A model generated the notes under the pieces. The model worked only from the letters and a program-made list of their open reading frames with translations, was not told the DNA's origin and did not search any database. A DNA stretch of 64,000 bases from NCBI RefSeq assembly GCF_900105215.1, contig NZ_FOIP01000001.1:248001-312000 (forward strand), read 5' to 3'. Both the position numbers and the translations under genes were made by a program. Of this stretch, positions 34,748-42,847 are shown in pieces (position 1 is the first letter of the stretch; each line of letters starts with the position of its first letter). The stretch is from Lacrimispora sphenoides (lineage in GTDB: Bacteria; Bacillota; Clostridia; Lachnospirales; Lachnospiraceae).

Positions 34748-35176
34748 TTAAATTCCAACCCTTGCTCCTTTCTCACCATCCGAATCATGGATGTACCTGA
34801 TCAGATACTCCCTGCCGGCATACCCCTCCTTCATCAACATGGTTCGTCCCGACCATAATATAAGCGGGGCAGGCAGGAATAATTCTTTGACCGCCAGATA
34901 CTTTAATGGTAAGATTCCGATTAAGTACCTGCTCCAGGCATCAACCAGAGTTTCACCCGCAGCCTCTTCCTCTAAGGCTCCCGGAAATTCAGCAACCGCG
35001 TCATTTTTTTTCGAATGAGTATATCCCTTTGGCAGGACCTGCGTTATAATTAAAAGGGCCTGTCCAGGTATCCAGTCCATGCCCAGCGCATTCAGTTCTC
35101 CAATAAGTAAGGCAATACAACATAACAGTGCCAGTATCCGGCTAACAGATCTGGTTTTCTTTACCTGGCATTTCAA
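34748..35176 (-). CDS. Small membrane protein of unknown function upstream of secDF
   Basis: I do not recognise the family. The best start is TTG 35176, because AGGAGGAG lies five bases upstream of it; an in-frame ATG at 35212 has no ribosome site. The product is then about 142 residues, opening MKCQVKKTRSVSR, with one clear hydrophobic helix (ILALLCCIALLIGELNAL), a soluble acidic middle and a second hydrophobic stretch (LIGILPLKYLAVKELFLPAP). It shares a promoter and probably a transcript with secDF, so a role in membrane or export physiology is possible but unproven. Confidence 0.7.
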   Translation of the reverse strand: MKCQVKKTRSVSRILALLCCIALLIGELNALGMDWIPGQALLIITQVLPKGYTHSKKNDAVAEFPGALEEEAAGETLVDAWSRYLIGILPLKYLAVKELFLPAPLILWSGRTMLMKEGYAGREYLIRYIHDSDGEKGARVGI

Positions 35177-35236
35177 TGGTACTCCTCCTGCGGCAGCCGC
35201 ATCATAAAACATAATAATCGGATGATATCCTGTTGC

Positions 35237-35265
35237 ATTGTACTACAATTTTTAACGAAACACAA
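35237..35265 (-). promoter_or_regulatory. Promoter of the membrane protein-secDF operon
   Basis: Minus-strand TTGTGT and TACAAT with a 17-bp spacer; start near 35230. Confidence 0.65.
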
Positions 35266-35307
35266 CCCTGGTCTTATGGAAAATGCCATATTCATGACGT
35301 AGTTTAT

Positions 35308-35883
35308 TCAGGGCTTAATTTTTTTCAGAATTTGTTCCAGCGAACCTTTTTCTTCCTCCGTAAGCAGGGAAAAAATACTGTCATTCTCCCTCTTCCACTC
35401 CCTCATATGTACTTTGGCCGACTCGTATCCCTTACCGGTCAGTGAGATCTTTATGTCTTTTCCTCCATCCTGCTTCCGGCTGATATAGCCCTTTTTCTCC
35501 AGCTTTTGCAAAGCCTCCTCCAGCTCTTTAAAAAGCGGCCCTGCATTTTCCTTAAGCTCCTTTTGTGTCAGGTCACCTTTTTCAGCCAATTCTGCCATTA
35601 TATAAAGCCTGACCCCTTTCCCGCCCTGCTTCCCGGCTTTCCGCTCAGGCAGCAGACGGCTGACATTATTAAAAAGTTGCATAAGTCTGATTTCGGACTG
35701 AATATCTTTCCATTCATCCGTTTCAGGATTCATGGCTGGTTCCTTTTTTTCTTCTTTTACCTTCTTCTCTTCCTTTTTTCTCTTTTCCGCCAATGCTCTT
35801 CCTTTTCCGCAGTGGGGATCTATTAAAGAACAATTTCTTTTGCAGTATGGGCAGTGTTCTTTAGCAAGTATTTCATTTTTCAT
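35308..35883 (-). CDS. MarR-like winged-helix regulator with N-terminal cysteine cluster
   Basis: Protein of 191 residues. Residues 11-25 contain four cysteines and a histidine (CPYCKRNC, then HCGKG), a likely zinc- or Fe-S-binding knuckle; a very charged Lys/Glu segment (about 30-50) follows; residues 75-191 form a MarR-type winged helix (RLYIMAELAEKGDLTQKELKE, LEKKGYISRKQDGG, LTGKGYE). Sensing by the cysteine cluster is an inference. The ligand and targets are unknown; it lies upstream of the secDF unit but a separate promoter intervenes. Confidence 0.8.
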   Translation of the reverse strand: MKNEILAKEHCPYCKRNCSLIDPHCGKGRALAEKRKKEEKKVKEEKKEPAMNPETDEWKDIQSEIRLMQLFNNVSRLLPERKAGKQGGKGVRLYIMAELAEKGDLTQKELKENAGPLFKELEEALQKLEKKGYISRKQDGGKDIKISLTGKGYESAKVHMREWKRENDSIFSLLTEEEKGSLEQILKKIKP

Positions 35884-36090
35884 TCCGGTTCCTCCGTTCG
35901 TGCATTTTAAAACTTATATTCCAACATTGCAAAGCTTGCCATTCTCCTTAAATTTCCAGTAATGGCTATGATCCGTTACAAAATCTTATAACCATTTTAT
36001 TACTACTTTTTTAATTATGCAAGAGTAAGATCCCCAGGCTTCTGTTCCGGGGAATCCATTGGTGAAATTGTACAACGTTTAAAATTTCAG

Positions 36091-36119
36091 TTGCATTTCA
36101 TTTTATATCATTGTACTGT
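36091..36119 (+). promoter_or_regulatory. Promoter candidate of the GyrI-like gene
   Basis: TTGCAT and TACTGT with a 17-bp spacer, 42 bp before the ATG. Confidence 0.45.
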
Positions 36120-36160
36120 GAAAAAGGACCGGTCCTAATACAAGGAAAGAAGGAAATACA

Positions 36161-36688
36161 ATGACTTTAAAAATAGAACATATAGCTCCCTGCTCCATGG
36201 CCTATATCAGGCATACCGGCCCTTATGGTCCGGGCAATACAGAGACCATGGAACGCTTAAAGCACTGGGCAAAGTCCAGGGATTTAATGAACAGCCATTC
36301 CGTCATTCTGGGTATCGCCCAGGATAATCCACAGATGATACCGCCTGAAGCATGCCGGTATGATGCCTGCATCCTTCTGCTTGACGGATACCCTGGCGGT
36401 AGTTCTGTTGGTGGTTCTGGTGATAGTTCTGGCGATGGCTCTGTTGGGGGCTCTGTTGATGTCTATTCCACTGAAAAAGAGGTTCACATTGGCAGCATCA
36501 CCGGGGGCAAGTATGGAGTCTTTACCATCGATCACACAGCCGAGGCAGTTAAGCGGGCCTGGGAAGAAGTTTTCCCCCATCTTTTTGCAGAAAGCTATAT
36601 TCCTGATTCTTCACGTCCGATTTTAGAACGTTATAAGGCAGAGCTTATAGAACGGCACCTTTGTGAAATCTGTATCCCTATTCAATAA
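36161..36688 (+). CDS. GyrI-like small-molecule binding protein (SbmC family)
   Basis: Single-domain protein of 175 residues matching the AraC effector-binding/GyrI fold: it opens IEHIAPCSMAYIRHTGPYG and closes with a YIPDSSRPILERY strand, as in SbmC and MerR-regulator ligand domains. Such proteins bind drugs or toxic small molecules or inhibit gyrase. Residues 78-101 are an unusual Gly/Ser/Asp-rich insertion inside the domain. The gene is preceded by GAAAGAAGG and stands alone. Confidence 0.82.
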   Translation: MTLKIEHIAPCSMAYIRHTGPYGPGNTETMERLKHWAKSRDLMNSHSVILGIAQDNPQMIPPEACRYDACILLLDGYPGGSSVGGSGDSSGDGSVGGSVDVYSTEKEVHIGSITGGKYGVFTIDHTAEAVKRAWEEVFPHLFAESYIPDSSRPILERYKAELIERHLCEICIPIQ

Positions 36689-36742
36689 ATCCTGGTTGAA
36701 TGTCCGGCATGATAAGGGCTTAAGGAATCAAAAAATAGAAAG

Positions 36743-36775
36743 AAAAAAGGGCGAAGCCTGAAAAGGCTCCGCCCT
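36743..36775 (-). terminator. Terminator of the ABC/transketolase/transaldolase operon
   Basis: AGGGCGAAGCCT and AGGCTCCGCCCT close a GAAA loop; on the minus strand the stem is followed by TTTTTT. It ends the 7-kb operon that starts at 43837. Confidence 0.88.
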
Positions 36776-36790
36776 AAATTACTCTACTGT

Positions 36791-37444
36791 TTATTCACCA
36801 AATACTGCTTTATAATCCGCCTTGAATTTCTCAATTCCCTGATCGGTCAGCGGGTGCTTTACCATCTGTACCAGTACACTATAAGGTACCGTAGCAATGT
36901 CGGCTCCTGCCTTTGCACAGTCGATGACATGGATCGGGTTGCGGACGCTGGCTGCAATGATTTCTGTCTCGATTCCGTGTTCCCTGAAAATATCCATGAT
37001 GTCACAGATCAAATCAATACCTGGCATAGAAATATCATCCAGACGGCCTAAGAACGGTGAAACGTAGGTTGCGCCTGCACGGGCAGCTAAAAGTGCCTGA
37101 GCGGAAGAAAACACCAGTGTCACATTGGTCTTGATTCCTTCAGCAGTCAATACCTTAACGGCTTTCAGTCCTTCCACGGTCATAGGGATCTTTACAACCA
37201 TATTGGGATGGATCGCTGCGATTTCACGACCCTCTGCGATCATGCCCTCTGCATCCTCAGTTGTTGCTTTCACTTCTCCGCTGATGGGTCCGTCCACAAT
37301 AGAAGTGATTTCTTTGATGACTTCAACGAAATCCCGGCCTTCTTTGGCGATCAGGGACGGATTCGTGGTAACACCGCAGATGATGCCCATATCGTTTGCT
37401 TTCTTTACGTCTTCCGTATTTGCTGTATCGATAAAAAATCTCAT
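36791..37444 (-). CDS. Transaldolase (small MipB/TalC type)
   Basis: Non-oxidative pentose phosphate enzyme of 217 residues. The Schiff-base lysine is K85 in MVVKIPMT. Residue 131 is Phe in [11 protein letters not shown]; in this subfamily Phe here marks transaldolases, while Tyr marks fructose-6-phosphate aldolases, so transaldolase activity is predicted. It is the last gene of the operon with split transketolase, RpiB-like isomerase and a ribose-type importer. Confidence 0.92.
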   Translation of the reverse strand: MRFFIDTANTEDVKKANDMGIICGVTTNPSLIAKEGRDFVEVIKEITSIVDGPISGEVKATTEDAEGMIAEGREIAAIHPNMVVKIPMTVEGLKAVKVLTAEGIKTNVTLVFSSAQALLAARAGATYVSPFLGRLDDISMPGIDLICDIMDIFREHGIETEIIAASVRNPIHVIDCAKAGADIATVPYSVLVQMVKHPLTDQGIEKFKADYKAVFGE

Positions 37445-37478
37445 GGCAATTCTCCTTAAATGTTATATTTATTCATAA

Positions 37479-37853
37479 CTAGCCAACTTTGCAAAATTCA
37501 ATCTTCTCACCATTCGGTCCCTGAAAAAGAAAGAAACGATTGGGGAGAGGTGCAAACATCTGGTTGGATTCTATTCCGTCGGATAAAAGTTTATGTCCCA
37601 GGGCCACGATTTCCTCATATGCTTCATCCAGGTTTTCGCAAGTTAGGGCAATGTGATCGATGTTACCGATGGGCTTTATCTCCTGGCGTCTGGGATAGTA
37701 TTCAATGACACAGGTCCCGCATTGCAGCATTCCCCGGATTCCTCCATCCACCAGTCTGGTAAATCCCAGATTCTCGTAGAAAGATACGGTTGCTTCCGGT
37801 TCATCCGTGGGAATCGCCACATGGGCAACTCCCGATGGTTTGTTTTTCAGCAT
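37479..37853 (-). CDS. VOC-family (glyoxalase/bleomycin-resistance fold) protein
   Basis: Small metalloprotein of 124 residues with paired beta-alpha-beta modules; likely metal ligands are H11 (GVAHVAIP), H in NIDHIALTC and the C-terminal Glu in EKIEFCKVG. The middle reads like glyoxalase-type lyases or epimerases. Its place between the isomerase and transaldolase genes (10 and 34 bp gaps) suggests a step on the same sugar or removal of a reactive by-product; the substrate is unknown. Confidence 0.85.
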   Translation of the reverse strand: MLKNKPSGVAHVAIPTDEPEATVSFYENLGFTRLVDGGIRGMLQCGTCVIEYYPRRQEIKPIGNIDHIALTCENLDEAYEEIVALGHKLLSDGIESNQMFAPLPNRFFLFQGPNGEKIEFCKVG

Positions 37854-37863
37854 TAGGAACCTC

Positions 37864-38502
37864 CTATGCCAGCAGGCTCTTTACATATTCTGCAATTGCT
37901 TCATCCTTGCAGTTTGCGAAGAACAGCTCGCCGAATTTCTCGCCGCCAACGGCTCCCTTTACCAGTTCCTGGTCAAGTCCCTTTAAGCAGGTCAGGATAT
38001 CCTTTAAGTTATTTTCTCTTACCACATCTAAGATTTTCTTATTTCTCTGCTCCGGAATGGCTCTCTCTCTTGGATAGCCCTGTCCGCTTTCTTCAGAGAA
38101 TAATTTTTCAAATGTATACTCCAGATTCAGTTCTGCACCCCAGCCAAAGCCCTTTGCAAATGGCATTGCGATCGCATTGCCGTCGTTGATCTGTGCAAAC
38201 ATGTAGCCGTCGCTTGGGTCACACACATGACCGCAGATCACGCCCGGGAAGCTGTTTAAAGCCAGCATGGCACCTTCGCCGGTTCCGCATCCGGTAATTA
38301 CATAATCCGCTGCTCCGGAGTTTAAAAGAATGGCTGCCAGGATTCCGTTCTGTACATAAGTCAGGGAATTGCTGTCCTCTGCAGAATACATGCCATAGTT
38401 ATCCACTGTATAGCCCTTTGTATCTGCAACCTTCTTTAAGCTGTTGTAAATCATTTCGTTTTTAGCCGCCTGGCTGTTCTCATTAATTAATGCGATTCTC
38501 AT
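37864..38502 (-). CDS. RpiB/LacA/LacB-family sugar-phosphate isomerase
   Basis: Aldose-ketose isomerase of 212 residues, about 60 longer than ordinary RpiB (around 150) because of a C-terminal helical extension. The RpiB signature is ITGCGTGEGAMLALN with catalytic C72, and GHVCDPSDGYMFAQINDGNAIAMP carries the substrate-binding part. Ribose-5-phosphate/ribulose-5-phosphate is the default guess; other tetrose or pentose phosphates are possible. It overlaps the transketolase C-terminal gene by 4 bp (ATGA). Confidence 0.87.
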   Translation of the reverse strand: MRIALINENSQAAKNEMIYNSLKKVADTKGYTVDNYGMYSAEDSNSLTYVQNGILAAILLNSGAADYVITGCGTGEGAMLALNSFPGVICGHVCDPSDGYMFAQINDGNAIAMPFAKGFGWGAELNLEYTFEKLFSEESGQGYPRERAIPEQRNKKILDVVRENNLKDILTCLKGLDQELVKGAVGGEKFGELFFANCKDEAIAEYVKSLLA

Positions 38503-39434
38503 GCTTCCAACACTCCTTTTATCTGATTATATACTTGTTTCTCACTCAGCCCGTATTCCTCCAGAAGCTCTTCCGGCTTTCCGGACTGACCGAATCGGTC
38601 CTGTACACCGATCTTTTTAAATGTGACATTACACTTGTTTTCCAGAAGAACATCGCCTACTGCATCTCCAAGACCGCCGATGATGCTGTGTTCTTCCACG
38701 GTTATAACATTCTTACACTTCTCAGCATATTTCAAAATGCACTCCCTGTCAATAGGCTTAATGGTATGCATATTGACAACAGTGACGGATTTTCCTTCTG
38801 CCTCAAGCTTCTTTGCGCATTCCAGTACGGTAGATACCATGATGCCGCAGGCAAATACCACTGCATCCGTACCTTCTTTTAATACGTTTGCCTTTCCGAT
38901 TACAAAGGGCATATCCTCTTCAAACACCGGGCTTGGAAGTCTTGCAAGGCGAAGATAAGCAGGACCCTGCATATCTGCAACTGCCTTTACGGCACGGTGG
39001 GTTTCGCTGGCATCACAGGGAACGATCACGGTCATGCCGGGGATTACCCGCATAAGAGCCATATCTTCAATGGCCTGGTGGCTTCCGCCGTCTTCGCCAA
39101 GTGTGATTCCGGAATGGGTCATACCCAGCTTTACATTGAAATTAGGGTAAGCGACACCATTTCTTACCTGCTCATAAGCCCGTCCTGCACCAAATATGGC
39201 AAAGGTGCTGCAGAAAGGTATGTATCCCATGGTAGAAAGGCCTGCACTCATATCAACCATGTTTGCTTCTGCAATGCCTGCATTAAAAAACCGTTCCGGG
39301 AACTTTTCTGCAAAGGTCGCAGTCATGGTAGCATGTGCCAGATCCGCATCCATTACAACAACTTTTTCATTTGTCTCGCCAAGTTCAGCAAGTGCCTCAC
39401 CATATGCCACTCGAATTGCTTTCATTTCACTCAT
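38499..39434 (-). CDS. Transketolase, C-terminal subunit
   Basis: Protein of 311 residues comprising the pyrimidine-binding and C-terminal domains of transketolase (GIAEANMVDMSAGLSTMGYIPF, GEDGGSHQAIEDMALMRVIPGM, VITVEEHSIIGGLGDAVGDVL). It pairs with the N-terminal subunit encoded just upstream to give one active ThDP enzyme, a split arrangement common in clostridia and archaea. Transfers two-carbon units between sugar phosphates. Confidence 0.94.
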   Translation of the reverse strand: MSEMKAIRVAYGEALAELGETNEKVVVMDADLAHATMTATFAEKFPERFFNAGIAEANMVDMSAGLSTMGYIPFCSTFAIFGAGRAYEQVRNGVAYPNFNVKLGMTHSGITLGEDGGSHQAIEDMALMRVIPGMTVIVPCDASETHRAVKAVADMQGPAYLRLARLPSPVFEEDMPFVIGKANVLKEGTDAVVFACGIMVSTVLECAKKLEAEGKSVTVVNMHTIKPIDRECILKYAEKCKNVITVEEHSIIGGLGDAVGDVLLENKCNVTFKKIGVQDRFGQSGKPEELLEEYGLSEKQVYNQIKGVLEA

Positions 39435-39438
39435 GTCA

Positions 39439-40254
39439 TTAACCCTCCAGTTCCTTTAATGCCTGCTGTCTTTCTGCTTCACTTGGTGCCTTACCGTGCC
39501 AGCCTACCTGGTTTTCCATAAAGGAAACGCCTTTTCCTTTTACGGTGTGTGCCAGGATGCATTTTGGCCTTCCTTCCATGGTGCTGATGGAGTATGCTGC
39601 CAGAACTTCTTCCAGATTGTTGCCGTCCGGAAGCTCCAGTACATTAAATCCAAAAGCTTTGAATTTGGAAGATAAATCACCGAGGGACATAACCTGTTCA
39701 TTGCTTCCGTCGATCTGAAGACCGTTGTTATCAATGATGATCGTGAGATTGTCCAGATGGTAGTTGGCTGCTGCCATGCATGCCTCCCAAACCTGTCCTT
39801 CCTGAAGCTCTCCATCTCCAAGCAGGGTATATACTTTTGTATCCTTATTCTGAGCCTTTGCTCCAAGTGCCATTCCTACCGCAATGGAGATTCCCTGTCC
39901 CAGAGAGCCGGTGGAAGCATCGATTCCGGGAACCTTTTTTGCATCCGGATGTCCCTGAAGAATGCTGTGGAGCTGTCGGAAGTTCTTGAATTCCGCTTTG
40001 TCAAAAAAGCCCATTTCACCTAATACCGCATAATAGCAGGGAGCTGCATGTCCCTTGCTCAGTACAAAGCGGTCCCGGTCCTCATTGTCCGGGTCCTTTG
40101 GATCTACCCGCATCTGTGTATAAAACAGTGCTGCCATCAGCTCTACCGCTGATAAAGAACCGCCTGGATGGCCGCTGGCTGCATCAGCTGTCATATTAAT
40201 AATATCCTTGCGGATATCCTTGCATTTCCCTTTTAATTCCACAATGTCCATCAT
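39439..40254 (-). CDS. Transketolase, N-terminal subunit
   Basis: ThDP pyrophosphate-binding half, 271 residues. Motifs: SGHPGGSLSAVELMAALF, SKGHAAPCYYAVL, STGSLGQGISIAVG and the ThDP/Mg loop GDGELQEGQVWEA...NNGLQIDG. Four bases separate it from the C-terminal subunit gene. First enzyme gene after the importer genes in the operon. Confidence 0.94.
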   Translation of the reverse strand: MMDIVELKGKCKDIRKDIINMTADAASGHPGGSLSAVELMAALFYTQMRVDPKDPDNEDRDRFVLSKGHAAPCYYAVLGEMGFFDKAEFKNFRQLHSILQGHPDAKKVPGIDASTGSLGQGISIAVGMALGAKAQNKDTKVYTLLGDGELQEGQVWEACMAAANYHLDNLTIIIDNNGLQIDGSNEQVMSLGDLSSKFKAFGFNVLELPDGNNLEEVLAAYSISTMEGRPKCILAHTVKGKGVSFMENQVGWHGKAPSEAERQQALKELEG

Positions 40255-40285
40255 GTTCTTATGCCTCCGTCTAAATTATGTAATA

Positions 40286-41293
40286 TTACTTTTTGAGGGA
40301 ACCTCTCTTTTTTAAGTAATCCACGTATACCGCTCCAAGGATTACGCATCCCTTTACTACAAACTGCCAGTAGCTGCTTATCTTAAGCAGGTTCATACCG
40401 TTATTAAGAACACCGATGATCAGCACACCGATCACGGTTCCGCCCATTGTACCGATACCGCCGTTAAAGCTTGTACCACCAAGTACGGAAGCTGCGATTG
40501 CATCTCGCTCAAAGCCTTCTCCTACGGATGGCTGACCGGAATACAGCCTTGCTGCCAGAACCACGCCGGCTAAGGCTGCCATCACACCACTGATGATGAA
40601 TACCCTTACCTGGATCCATTTGGTATCAACACCTGCGTATTTGGCTGCTTCCTTGTTTCCGCCGGTGGCATAGACATGACGTCCAAAGGAGGTACGGTTC
40701 ATGATGAAATAAAGAATTACAAATGCAACGATTACAAATACAACCGGAATGGGAATTCCAAGGAAGCTTCCTACACCCATGTTGTTGAATGTTTCGTTAT
40801 TGGACTGTGCGGGCTGACCGCCTGTTAATATGTAGCTGACACCTCGTACGATGATCTGCATGGATAAGGTTACGATAAATGGTGGCAGAGTTGTGTGCGA
40901 AATAACATATCCATTGAAAAGACCGATGACCGCACCAAATAACAGTGGAATCAGAAAGCAAAGGATAACCGGCAGTCCCGCATTTCCACAGCGTACGGCA
41001 ATAACACCGGCAGCCGCTACAACGGAGCCTACGGATAAGTCAATACCGCCGCAAATCAGAACGCATGTGATACCGAATGCAATAAAACCATTGACGCAGA
41101 CCTGGCGCAATACGCTGAGCAGGTTATTTTTAACAAGAAAGGTATCGGTTGTAATCGATAAAATAATACACAGGAATACCAACGCGATCATGGATGCCAT
41201 ATTGCGCTTCAGCCAGATCATCAAAGGATTGGTGTTCCAGAGGCTTGGTGCTTGTATCTCAGATGTCTCTGATTGATTCTTCTTGCTTAACAT
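40286..41293 (-). CDS. Ribose-type sugar ABC transporter permease (RbsC-like)
   Basis: Membrane permease of 335 residues of the CUT2 class with about ten predicted helices; typical motifs are LICGGIDLSVGSVVA, the GHVYATGGNKEAAKYAGV-like stretch and AARLYSGQPSVGEGFERDAIAA followed by VLGGTSFNGGIGT. It overlaps the ATPase gene by 7 bp. Confidence 0.93.
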   Translation of the reverse strand: MLSKKNQSETSEIQAPSLWNTNPLMIWLKRNMASMIALVFLCIILSITTDTFLVKNNLLSVLRQVCVNGFIAFGITCVLICGGIDLSVGSVVAAAGVIAVRCGNAGLPVILCFLIPLLFGAVIGLFNGYVISHTTLPPFIVTLSMQIIVRGVSYILTGGQPAQSNNETFNNMGVGSFLGIPIPVVFVIVAFVILYFIMNRTSFGRHVYATGGNKEAAKYAGVDTKWIQVRVFIISGVMAALAGVVLAARLYSGQPSVGEGFERDAIAASVLGGTSFNGGIGTMGGTVIGVLIIGVLNNGMNLLKISSYWQFVVKGCVILGAVYVDYLKKRGSLKK

Positions 41294-42795
41294 GTTGTAT
41301 GTTCTCCTCCCACTGCAAATGACATGATCGTTTCCTGTGTAGTTTCCGTCTCCTGCTGGTCTAAGATTCCGGCCAGATGTCCTTCCCTCATGATGGCAAC
41401 CCGGCTGGAGTTATTGATGATCTCAGGAAGCTCCGAAGAGATCATGATAATAGAAACTCCTTCACTGGCCAGGCTGTGCATCAGCTTATATATCTCCGCC
41501 TTTGCGCCTACGTCGATCCCTCGGGTCGGTTCGTCCAGTATGAGTACCTTCGGCTTAGCTGCCAGCCATTTGGATATGACGATCTTCTGCTGGTTGCCGC
41601 CGGAAAGCTCTCCTGCCGTCTGTTCAACGGAGGCCATCTTAATAGAAAGCTTCTGTTTGAACTCATCTACAATATTCGATTCCTTTTTCTTGTCCACTCG
41701 TAACTGATGTATAAAATCAGAAAGCACCTGGAATGTCAGATTGGTTGCAATGCTATGGCTAAGGAAAAGCCCCTGCTCCTTACGCTCTTCCGGCACCAGT
41801 GCGATGCCTGCGTTCATTGCATCCTTGGGTTTACTGATGGTAAGTTTTTTCCCTTCCAGCCAGATCTCTCCTGACTGAATGCTGTCAATGCCGAATAACG
41901 CCAGTGCCAGTTCGGTACGCCCCGCCCCTACTAATCCTGAAAATCCAAGTATTTCCCCTTTTCTCAATGTAAAACTGATATCAAATACCTTATGGGTTGT
42001 TAAATGTTTCACTTCCATGATGACGTCCCCGCCGATGACACGTTTGTTTCCATACATGTTGTTAAATTCACGGCCTACCATCATACTTATCAATTCATTT
42101 TCTGTTGTTTCTTTTGTATCTCTGGTTCCTATAAACTTACCGTCACGGAGTACCGTTACCGAATCGCAGACCTTAAAGGTCTCTTCCATACGATGGGAGA
42201 TGTAGATCATCGCAACTCCGGCTTTTCTTAAACGGTCGATCTGTGCAAACAGATTGTCTGTCTCGCTTTTTGACAAAGATGCTGTGGGTTCGTCCAGAAT
42301 CAGGATTTTTGCCCCCTCATTCACCGCTCTTGCAATTTCTATCATCTGCTGCTGTGCTACGGATAACCCCCGAATCAGCATACCAGCATCCAGATCCAGT
42401 CCCAGCGCATCAAGAGCTTTCTGCGCCTCATGCTTCATTTTCCGGTAATCCACCAACTTCAAATGGTTTTTGGGTTCCCGGCCAAGAAAAATATTTTCTG
42501 CAATCGTCATCTCAGGAATGTTGGTGATTTCCTGATGAATAAAACTGACACCATACTTGCGGGCATCGTCTACGGTCTTTATGGAAGCTTCCTTCCCGTC
42601 CATGTAGATGGTGCCCGAATCAGCACTGAAAATTCCGCCAAGGATCTTCATTAAGGTGGATTTTCCTGCTCCATTCTCTCCCATAAGAGCCCGGACTTCT
42701 CCGGGCTTTATGGAAATACTGACTCCGTCAAGTACAACATTGCGACCAAACGCTTTGGTTATATCTTTCATTTCAAAAACATATTCATTTGACAT
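41287..42795 (-). CDS. Ribose-type sugar ABC transporter ATP-binding protein (RbsA/MglA-like)
   Basis: Cytoplasmic ATPase of about 502 residues with two nucleotide-binding halves. The first has a full Walker A (GENGAGKST), signature LSVAQQQM and Walker B ILILDEPTASL; the second has a degenerate Walker A (GLVGAGRTE) with SGGNQQK and VLILDEPTRGID, as in RbsA/XylG. I place the start at ATG 42795, ten bases after AGGAG; the ATG at 42819 would put the ribosome site inside the gene. Confidence 0.93.
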   Translation of the reverse strand: MSNEYVFEMKDITKAFGRNVVLDGVSISIKPGEVRALMGENGAGKSTLMKILGGIFSADSGTIYMDGKEASIKTVDDARKYGVSFIHQEITNIPEMTIAENIFLGREPKNHLKLVDYRKMKHEAQKALDALGLDLDAGMLIRGLSVAQQQMIEIARAVNEGAKILILDEPTASLSKSETDNLFAQIDRLRKAGVAMIYISHRMEETFKVCDSVTVLRDGKFIGTRDTKETTENELISMMVGREFNNMYGNKRVIGGDVIMEVKHLTTHKVFDISFTLRKGEILGFSGLVGAGRTELALALFGIDSIQSGEIWLEGKKLTISKPKDAMNAGIALVPEERKEQGLFLSHSIATNLTFQVLSDFIHQLRVDKKKESNIVDEFKQKLSIKMASVEQTAGELSGGNQQKIVISKWLAAKPKVLILDEPTRGIDVGAKAEIYKLMHSLASEGVSIIMISSELPEIINNSSRVAIMREGHLAGILDQQETETTQETIMSFAVGGEHTTC

Positions 42796-42847
42796 GTTTT
42801 TAACACTCCTGTTCTGCATTCTTCGCTACGGGTCAACACTTTACGGA

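Noticed and set aside
36029..36056. Hairpin GATCCCC/GGGGAATC as a terminator
   Set aside because: The stem has a bulge, no T tract follows in either direction and no gene ends there that lacks a terminator.
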